From contig CAKRUL010000013.1 of NCBI GenBank assembly GCA_934403665.1, positions 1-11,419 of the forward strand: a stretch of DNA of 11,419 nucleotides. Direction: 5' to 3'. The position numbers were made by a program, and so were the translations under genes. Below the pieces are notes generated by a model. It was not told the DNA's origin, searched no databases, and was given only the letters and a program-made list of their open reading frames with translations. This DNA comes from an uncultured Clostridia bacterium (GTDB lineage Bacteria > Bacillota_A > Clostridia > UMGS1840 > HGM11507). Positions 6,974 through 11,419 of the stretch are shown here, piece after piece (positions within the stretch are counted from its first letter, which is position 1; each line of letters begins with the position of its first letter).

Positions 6974-6996
6974 CCATGCAAGATATATATGCATGG
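6974..6996. repeat. Perfect dyad overlapping the sigK ribosome binding site
   Basis: CCATGCA (6974-6980) and TGCATGG (6990-6996) are exact inverted copies around a 9-base AT-rich spacer. On the minus strand the promoter-proximal arm comes first and the second arm runs into the GGAGGTG site of sigK, so the RNA hairpin would tie up its first G residues. As DNA it could instead be a protein-binding site in the sigK promoter region. Confidence 0.5.
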
Positions 6997-7096
6997 GAAG
7001 GCGCTTTTTTGCCTGTCTGCATTTTGTTCCTGTATAGATTTTCCCGGAAACCGCCTTTTTATACATGGTTTTGCCCTTTGCAGATGAAAAATTTCC

Positions 7097-7125
7097 TTGA
7101 AAACGGCGCAGAGATGCAGTATAAT
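7097..7125 (+). promoter_or_regulatory. Near-consensus sigma-A promoter of the zinc-ribbon operon
   Basis: TTGAAA (7097-7102), a 17-base spacer and TATAAT (7120-7125) form an almost perfect vegetative promoter; transcription should begin near 7132. It reads away from sigK and sets the 5' limit of the operon that runs to the terminator at 10751. It also excludes any start codon upstream of 7132 for the first gene. Confidence 0.88.
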
Positions 7126-7162
7126 AAGCGAGTCAGAAAATCTGTTTACAAGGGGAAGGTGC

Positions 7163-7195
7163 ATGGCTGTTTCACAACGGCTTTGTATCCTGTAA
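7163..7195 (+). CDS. Possible 10-codon leader peptide upstream of the zinc-ribbon gene
   Basis: ATG 7163 follows AAGGGG (7150-7155) by 7 bases and encodes MAVSQRLCIL before TAA 7193-7195. The stop overlaps the AAGGGGGGG (7195-7203) that serves the main start at 7213, the geometry of termination-reinitiation coupling. There are no regulatory codon runs, so attenuation on a single amino acid is not suggested. It could be a chance ORF. Confidence 0.3.
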   Translation: MAVSQRLCIL

Positions 7196-7203
7196 AGGGG
7201 GGG
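7195..7203 (+). promoter_or_regulatory. Ribosome binding site with a seven-G tract for the zinc-ribbon gene
   Basis: AAGGGGGGG lies 9 bases before ATG 7213 and decides that start. The G7 homopolymer (7197-7203) sits within the site itself, so its length could affect initiation. Confidence 0.6.
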
Positions 7204-7212
7204 TATGGCGCT

Positions 7213-9042
7213 ATGCCGTACGAGGTTATTTCAACAAAAGAAAACAAATACGTTTCACCGGGCTGTCCGGTGTATCTGGAAAAGAGTGCCGTTCTTTATC
7301 ACACCGACACGAAGAAGCGATATGTGCAGCTTCGGCTGGTGAATGCAAGCAGAGCGGTCTTGACGGCGTGTACGGTTCAGGTCACGGCATTTCGTGCCGA
7401 ACAGCAGATTTCCGCACAGCAGGATTACTGCTATTCCGATCTTCATGTGAAGCGTCGGGAGAGTTTTGGGCAAAAAGACCTGATTGTTCTATCATCGGAG
7501 GAGGAGATCTGCGATGTCAGGGTCGTTGTGAAGGAGGCTGTTTTCGGCAGGGAAAAGCATTGCTATGACGTCTCCGTTCCGCAAATCGAACGGCAGAAAA
7601 CCGAGCCGGCGGAAGCGGTTTGCGGCAAAGAGCTGACGCAGGCGGTCAAACGGATTTTACAATATTCCGATGACGAACTGTATCTGCCTGCGGAAATGGA
7701 AAACGGTGTTTGGCAATGTATTTGCCGGACGTTGAACCGCGAAGAGGTTTGCTGTGCATGCGGTCAAAAGAAACAAGCCGTTTTTTCTCTTCTCGGTGAC
7801 GGAACGAAGGAAGCCGTTGCCAAAAAGGCAGAAGCATATCGCAAACAGAAGGAAAAAGCACAGAAGAACAAAAGAAAATGGATCGGGCGGCTGGCAGTGT
7901 TGTTCTTTGCCCTTTCCGCCGCATTGGGCGCGGCAGATCTTTGCTATAGAGCGACAGACAAATATAATGCTTTCGGGAGGGATTCCTCCAAGGCATATGA
8001 TACGGCAAAGGATCAGCAGATGCGCGAGTATACGCAAGTGCAGGAAAAGGCATTCATCGAGAGACAGTCGGCATTAAAAAAGTTTCTTTTGGCAAACAAA
8101 GAGAAACTCGGAGGAGAAATTGTCGGCTTCTCCGAATGCACCAACAATATTCATATCGACAATTTCAATGAGGAAACCTGGCAGATCAAGCAGAATGAGG
8201 AAGATCGCTCCAAGGTGGATTTGTATCGCTATTCCATCGATCGGGGGTATCGCTATGTGGACACGATTCCGGGAAGCGTTTCGGAATCCGATGCCGCGTG
8301 GGACCGGGATGCAAACGGTTTATCGGGCGATACCATCACTGCGGCAGGCGGAAAACTGTTGATGCAGATACCGGCGAAAAACACCGATAAGGGAAAAAAC
8401 CCGGCATCCCTTCTGATCTATGACCCCGAACAGGGGCAGGGAAGCTGGCGCACCGTGGCGGAGTATCCTTACGGCGAGAACGGCTGTTATCTGAGCTCTG
8501 TCAATGAATCCTTCCTGTTTCCCGGCTATTTTGTGTTCCAGATTTGCACTGCACAGAAGGACAGCTATGTTCCCGATACAAAATTGCAGGCTTTGAATTG
8601 GAAAGAGAACCGGCTTGAGGAGGCGGATTTCGGATTCTCGGGGCAGCTGCCGGAGAAAATCACGCCTTCCGATACGGATAATGCTTTCGATTGGATCAGC
8701 TATGCTTCGGTCGGAAACCATTTGGTGGAAGCGCATCATACAGGAAATTCCGCGGATATTACGGTGGAAATCATCCGAGGAGAGCACAAGGGCATGAAGG
8801 AAACTTATTCAGCACATACCGTTGTTGACCTGCTGTATCTGAAAGCCGCCCGGTTGGGGGACAGCAGTGGTTATATCGGTGCATACATAGACGGCAAAAG
8901 AACCGCGGCAAAGCGGATGGAAACAGGCATATTGCTGTGCGCAGCGCTGGGATTGCTTGCGCTGGGCTGTGCTTTTCTGATAGGGAGAAAAGGGGGAAAA
9001 GAAAATGGATACACTTCATCTGACGGAATCGATATTGGATAA
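7213..9042 (+). CDS. Two-TM zinc-ribbon membrane protein of unknown function
   Basis: The start is ATG 7213, supported by the ribosome binding site at 7195-7203 and the promoter at 7097-7125, giving 609 residues. The N-terminal domain (about 10-125) is beta-rich and resembles a Clostridia module on surface accumulation of charged loops (YVQLRLVNASRAVLTACTV at 37-55, FGQKDLIVLSSEEE near 85-98). A helix and a small zinc ribbon follow: C169-x-C171 and C180/C181-x-C183 in WQCICRTLNREEVCCACG (167-184), close to a W-x-C-x-C ... C-x2-C fold. A Lys/Glu/Ala-rich helix (about 199-222) leads to TM1 (about 225-243). An external domain of about 320 residues follows (245-570), then TM2 (572-591) and a short charged tail. 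The predicted topology is both ends inside. It is the first gene of a four-gene operon and overlaps the next gene by 38 bases. The role is unknown; sensing or scaffolding at the membrane is a guess. Confidence 0.85.
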   Translation: MPYEVISTKENKYVSPGCPVYLEKSAVLYHTDTKKRYVQLRLVNASRAVLTACTVQVTAFRAEQQISAQQDYCYSDLHVKRRESFGQKDLIVLSSEEEICDVRVVVKEAVFGREKHCYDVSVPQIERQKTEPAEAVCGKELTQAVKRILQYSDDELYLPAEMENGVWQCICRTLNREEVCCACGQKKQAVFSLLGDGTKEAVAKKAEAYRKQKEKAQKNKRKWIGRLAVLFFALSAALGAADLCYRATDKYNAFGRDSSKAYDTAKDQQMREYTQVQEKAFIERQSALKKFLLANKEKLGGEIVGFSECTNNIHIDNFNEETWQIKQNEEDRSKVDLYRYSIDRGYRYVDTIPGSVSESDAAWDRDANGLSGDTITAAGGKLLMQIPAKNTDKGKNPASLLIYDPEQGQGSWRTVAEYPYGENGCYLSSVNESFLFPGYFVFQICTAQKDSYVPDTKLQALNWKENRLEEADFGFSGQLPEKITPSDTDNAFDWISYASVGNHLVEAHHTGNSADITVEIIRGEHKGMKETYSAHTVVDLLYLKAARLGDSSGYIGAYIDGKRTAAKRMETGILLCAALGLLALGCAFLIGRKGGKENGYTSSDGIDIG

Positions 9043-9310
9043 AACGACGGAATTGGCAAAGACATTGGGGATTCTTGCCATCGTTGTGCTTTTGTTGGTT
9101 CTTGCCGTATATTTTTTGCCGACGATTCTTTCGTGTGTGAGAGATGTGCGGTTCAAGGTTCCGATCGTCATCCTTCTGACGGTTTTTGTCGCCTTTCAGA
9201 AGATATGGATTTCTCTGGTGATCTGGCTGGTGTTGATGGTTTGGGCATTGGTCGGAAAAACAAACGTGAAAACCAAAGAATTTCCGGATATTGTGATTAA
9301 GAAAAATTAA
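9005..9310 (+). CDS. Small membrane protein resembling the superinfection-immunity family
   Basis: The start is ATG 9005 with GGGGG (8992-8996) 8 bases upstream, inside the end of the preceding gene, so translation is likely coupled. The 101 residues give a short soluble N-terminus, then hydrophobic segments at about 21-42, 52-64 and 67-84, and a hydrophilic tail. YFLPT (36-40) followed by an Arg (46), a second hydrophobic segment and a final segment ending LVLMVWALVGK (75-85) recall the layout of the small Imm/superinfection-immunity family (Y-F-x-P-T, then Arg, then a GW-x-x-A-L-V-W-A-L ending). This is a pattern match by eye, and the central GWxxGW residues are not well kept. Function in immunity should not be assumed; many such proteins are cellular. 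Its place in the operon suggests work with the zinc-ribbon protein. Confidence 0.8.
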   Translation: MDTLHLTESILDKTTELAKTLGILAIVVLLLVLAVYFLPTILSCVRDVRFKVPIVILLTVFVAFQKIWISLVIWLVLMVWALVGKTNVKTKEFPDIVIKKN

Positions 9311-9351
9311 ATTGACCGGCGAAAGCCGCTCGAAAAGGAGAAGGTTGTTTT

Positions 9352-9708
9352 ATGGACGTAAAAGATATTCTGATCATTGCGCTGGTGATATTCCTTGCAT
9401 TGTTTGTCGTTTTTCTGTTGATCAGGGAATATATCAGCTGGTATTTTAAAATCAATAAACGCATTCGTTTGGAGCAAAAAATCAATAAAAATCTGGAGCT
9501 GTTAATCAAGGGGCTGGCACAGTCCAATATCTTGTCGGCAACGGTATTGCAGGAAATGCAATCCGACAATACGGACAAAACAAACAAGAGAACAACAGAA
9601 TTTTCACCGGTTCCGGCAAGCGGCAATGAAAAGGCCTCCGCTTCTGCGGAGCAGAAAACGCCTGTCGAAGAAACCGAGCCGATTCCGGAGGATATTCCGG
9701 ATCTGTAA
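9352..9708 (+). CDS. Single-TM protein with coiled-coil and acidic disordered tail
   Basis: ATG 9352 is preceded by GGAGAAGG (9337-9344), 7 bases away. The 118 residues start with one membrane segment (about 5-24), continue with WYFKINKRI (30-38) and a probable short coiled coil (about 35-58, regular Ile/Leu spacing with Lys/Glu), and end in a Ser/Pro/Glu-rich disordered tail with several acidic residues. WYFKINKRI followed by a coiled coil is common in small Clostridia membrane proteins found beside zinc-ribbon and small membrane genes; that is recollection of a pattern, not a named family. The likely role is oligomerisation or tethering at the membrane. A small GAAA-loop hairpin (9317-9328) sits in the 41-base gap before it. 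The next gene follows after 18 bases. Confidence 0.8.
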   Translation: MDVKDILIIALVIFLALFVVFLLIREYISWYFKINKRIRLEQKINKNLELLIKGLAQSNILSATVLQEMQSDNTDKTNKRTTEFSPVPASGNEKASASAEQKTPVEETEPIPEDIPDL

Positions 9709-9726
9709 AGGAGAGAAAACGCCATC

Positions 9727-10728
9727 ATGTATCAATGGGATAAGCTGTTTAAGGGAGCAGTCCGCATCGAGGAAACGCCGGCAGGTGTGATTGCCCGCCG
9801 CTTTACGGAACGGCAGCTTGCTTTCTATGCCTCGGTGTCCGAAATGTCTTCTATCCGGGCGGCAGGCGGCGCAGGAATCCGCATGGAATTCATCACCGAT
9901 TCGCCCGAAATTTCCTTTTCTTATGAAACGACTGCTTTTTGCCGGGATTCTCTGTATTTTGATTTTTACGAAAACGGAGTTTTGTGCGGTGTCGTCAAAG
10001 AGCCGGACAACAGTCCGGGCGGAAGCGTTTCCTATCGCAAGCATTCTGCCGGTGATACCCGGATAACCATTTATTTTCCGTATACCTGCGGCATCGTCCT
10101 GAAGGAGGTTTCCTTGGGCAATGTGCAATATATTGAGGAGCAAACCGTTCATTATTTGGCGCTGGGGGATTCGATTACCCAGGGCATGGACGCAAAGCAT
10201 GCTTCCTTCAACTATCCGGCGATTCTATCGCGTTATTTTGGCTGGGATTATCTGAACCAGGGGGTAGGCGGCTTTTATTTCGACCCGGCATCTCTGGACG
10301 CAGATTTGCCCTTCCGACCGGATATTATCACGGTTGCTTATGGTGTGAATGATTGTTATATGATCAGCATAGGGCAAAAAACGCTTGCAGAAGTGGAACG
10401 AGCGGTAAAATCCTATATGGGCAGATTGCGCACGCTTTCTCCGAAAACGGAGATTTATGTCATCACGCCGATCTGGAGAACCGCCGAATATGAGGATGCG
10501 GACATTGCCTCCGGTTTGCGGAACATGCGGGAATTGATCGCCGGGGAAGCGTCAGAAAGAGGCTTTCGGGTGATTGACGGGGAACGCTTGGTTCCCCATG
10601 ACAGCGGATTTTTCGGAGACGGAGCGCTTCATCCCAATGAGATGGGCTTTCTGGAATATGCAATGCATATGATTCCGCAGATGCAGTCGATTTCTCAAAA
10701 AGGATATTGTATCCCGAAATCCATATAA
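9727..10728 (+). CDS. SGNH/GDSL hydrolase with N-terminal beta-sandwich domain
   Basis: ATG 9727 follows AAAGGAGAG (9707-9715); the spacing is slightly long but no better start exists. There are 333 residues without a signal peptide, so the enzyme is probably cytoplasmic. An N-terminal beta-sandwich (about 1-135) precedes the SGNH core. Block I is GDSITQG (147-153, nucleophile Ser149). Block II is NQGVGG (177-182, oxyanion Gly). Block III is YGVND (205-209, Asn208). Block V is DGALHPNE (298-305, Asp298 and His302), with one residue more between Asp and His than the usual D-x-x-H. Such two-domain enzymes hydrolyse acyl esters, often acetyl groups on glycans. It is last in the four-gene operon and is followed by a strong terminator. 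The substrate is unknown; deacetylation of an envelope carbohydrate is a reasonable guess. Confidence 0.9.
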   Translation: MYQWDKLFKGAVRIEETPAGVIARRFTERQLAFYASVSEMSSIRAAGGAGIRMEFITDSPEISFSYETTAFCRDSLYFDFYENGVLCGVVKEPDNSPGGSVSYRKHSAGDTRITIYFPYTCGIVLKEVSLGNVQYIEEQTVHYLALGDSITQGMDAKHASFNYPAILSRYFGWDYLNQGVGGFYFDPASLDADLPFRPDIITVAYGVNDCYMISIGQKTLAEVERAVKSYMGRLRTLSPKTEIYVITPIWRTAEYEDADIASGLRNMRELIAGEASERGFRVIDGERLVPHDSGFFGDGALHPNEMGFLEYAMHMIPQMQSISQKGYCIPKSI

Positions 10729-10750
10729 AGAATTTGTGTTTTTCGAATCA

Positions 10751-10781
10751 AAAAAGGAGCTTTCAGCAGCTCCTTTTTTTT
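10751..10781 (+). terminator. Intrinsic terminator of the four-gene operon
   Basis: AAAAAGGAGCT (10751-10761) pairs with AGCTCCTTTTT (10768-10778) around a 6-base loop and runs straight into eight T residues (10774-10781), 22 bases after the SGNH stop. The A-rich 5' arm also gives a U tract on the minus strand. Confidence 0.95.
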
Positions 10782-11022
10782 ATAGCGGAACGCGGTCATA
10801 CTCAATAAATTTATCTTCAAACCTTTTGCAGAAAAAATTTTGATTGACCCTCTATTGCTCTTGCATCTGAAAAACAATTTTTTTCAAAACTTCAAAAATA
10901 TTAGTCAAGACTTGAGTGCGAGAGGTTGAAAATCTTGCTTTGATATGGGTAATGTATTTATATATTCCGAACAGTTTTATGTGTTAAGACTTGGTTAAAA
11001 TTTATAAATATATTAAAAGTTC
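10782..11022. other. AT-rich intergenic stretch without a recognisable gene
   Basis: This region is markedly richer in A and T than everything to its left, with several A/T runs. I see no supported coding sequence, RNA gene or element boundary. A short TCAAG-A-CTTGA palindrome at 10905-10915 is the only ordered feature. It may be the left flank of an accessory module starting with the BlaI-type gene. Confidence 0.5.
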
Positions 11023-11052
11023 TTGACAAATACGACAGGTGTAGTGTATTAT
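11023..11052 (+). promoter_or_regulatory. Sigma-A promoter of the BlaI-type repressor gene
   Basis: TTGACA (11023-11028) is a perfect -35. After 18 bases comes TATTAT (11047-11052), a fair -10. The spacer holds the first operator, so bound repressor would block polymerase directly. Confidence 0.8.
11031..11046 (+). promoter_or_regulatory. BlaI/MecI-type operator O1 in the promoter spacer
   Basis: TACGACA-GG-TGTAGTG matches an ideal TACGACA-NN-TGTCGTA dyad with two deviations in the right arm. It fills the spacer between -35 and -10. Confidence 0.65.
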
Positions 11053-11062
11053 AAATTCATAA

Positions 11063-11078
11063 TACGACAGTGGTCGTA
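11063..11078 (+). promoter_or_regulatory. BlaI/MecI-type operator O2 downstream of the -10
   Basis: TACGACAGTGGTCGTA is a 16-base dyad with perfect TACGAC/GTCGTA arms, 32 bases (about three helical turns) from O1 and spanning the expected start of transcription. Same-face spacing would suit cooperative binding of two dimers. Confidence 0.7.
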
Positions 11079-11096
11079 GAAAGTGAGGTAATTATC

Positions 11097-11419
11097 TTGC
11101 AAAACTTTGAAAAAAGGCTTCCGGACGCGGAACTCGAAATTATGAAAGTGATATGGCATAATAAGTGTCCAATATCCACAAGTGAGGTGAAAAGAATTAT
11201 TGACGAAGAAAGCAGTGCCAACCGAACGCAGCAAACTATTCAAACGCTTATCAACAGGTTGATCGCAAAGGAATACATTGCAAAGGACAAACGGGGAAAA
11301 GAATATATTTATACGCCGCTTGTTGCCGAGAAAGATTATGTTGAATTTGAAAGCGAACGATTTTTAAGAAAAATGCACGGAAATTCCGTCACAAATTTAA
11401 TGAGGGCATTGTTTGACAG
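11097..11419 (+). CDS. BlaI/MecI/CopY-family transcriptional repressor, 3'-truncated by window edge
   Basis: The start is TTG 11097, 7 bases after GAGGT (11085-11089); the next in-frame ATG is already inside the first conserved helix. The 107 residues visible include the family opening LPDAELEIMKVIW (8-20), a winged helix with ISTSEVKRIID (26-36) and the recognition-helix region RTQQTIQTLINRLIAKEYI (43-61), then the wing KRGKEYIYTPLV (65-76). The last part enters the dimerisation region (ERFLRKMHG near 87-95). These dimeric repressors bind TACA/TGTA-like dyads and are usually inactivated by cleavage through a BlaR1/MecR1-type membrane metalloprotease, or respond to metals in CopY types. Two matching operators lie in its own promoter, so autorepression is very likely. 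The codons are more AT-rich than in the left-hand genes. Partner genes lie outside the window; resistance to beta-lactams cannot be claimed. Confidence 0.92.
   Translation, partial: MQNFEKRLPDAELEIMKVIWHNKCPISTSEVKRIIDEESSANRTQQTIQTLINRLIAKEYIAKDKRGKEYIYTPLVAEKDYVEFESERFLRKMHGNSVTNLMRALFD

Noticed and set aside
6963..7022. Longer sigK starting at ATG 7022 or 6977
   Set aside because: GGAGGTG is placed for ATG 6962, and the resulting N-terminus matches known pro-sigma-K length.
6961..7212. Upstream extension of the zinc-ribbon gene to an ATG at 6961
   Set aside because: The strong promoter at 7097-7125 lies inside this stretch, and ATG 7213 has a proper ribosome binding site.
9317..9328. CGGC-GAAA-GCCG tetraloop hairpin between the second and third operon genes
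   Set aside because: It has only 4 bp and no U tract. It could affect mRNA stability, but nothing more supports a function.
10905..10915. TCAAG-A-CTTGA palindrome in the AT-rich gap
   Set aside because: Short, single copy and not placed near a promoter; it may be chance.
1..11419. CRISPR arrays, tRNA or rRNA genes, transposases and phage genes
   Set aside because: None were seen: there are no regularly spaced repeats, no cloverleaf-like segment noticed, and no transposase or phage structural motifs in any frame examined.

Overview
The window looks like a chromosomal segment of an endospore-forming Firmicute of the class Clostridia. The basis is a SpoVAF-type spore protein, an intact sporulation sigma factor K, two exported S-layer-homology (SLH) proteins, AAGGAG-type ribosome binding sites, occasional TTG starts and classic U-tract terminators. 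Base composition is moderate over most of the window and turns clearly AT-rich after about 10,780. No RNA genes, CRISPR arrays, insertion sequences or origins were seen.

Left part (1-4044, plus strand): the 3' part of a polysaccharide deacetylase gene, then spoVAF behind a possible forespore-type promoter, then a large secreted protein joining three SLH domains, a DUF4358-like segment and a DHHW (AlgX/DltD-like SGNH) domain. The last gene is cut by an in-frame TAA just before what looks like the end of the family domain. A strong terminator closes the block at 4127-4174.

Middle (4277-5949): an extended -10 promoter drives a second SLH protein, with three SLH domains, a Gly/Ser linker and two FN3-like domains. 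It is broken by an in-frame TAG inside the first FN3 domain. It is followed by a remnant of GLUG-type repeats readable only by changing frame. Two stop-codon lesions and about two frame changes thus fall within 1.9 kb of surface-protein sequence, while the flanking sporulation genes are intact. A hairpin at 5908-5942 separates this block from the convergent minus-strand unit.

Minus strand (5980-6962): sigK, with its hydrophobic pro-sequence and no skin-type interruption, followed 2 bases later by an unrecognised 93-residue protein. A perfect 7-bp dyad overlaps the sigK ribosome binding site.

Right part (7097-10781, plus strand): a near-consensus sigma-A promoter (TTGAAA-N17-TATAAT) and an 80-base leader with a possible 10-codon peptide precede four closely packed genes: a two-TM zinc-ribbon protein, a small membrane protein resembling the superinfection-immunity family, a single-TM coiled-coil protein and an SGNH/GDSL esterase. 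A textbook terminator follows. This conserved-looking envelope operon is the best candidate here for an undescribed system, though its function cannot be read from the sequence.

Right edge (10782-11419): an AT-rich intergenic stretch, then the start of a BlaI/MecI-family repressor gene. Its promoter carries two TACGACA-type dyads, one inside the -35/-10 spacer and one just downstream, which strongly suggests autorepression. The effector genes it controls would lie beyond the window.
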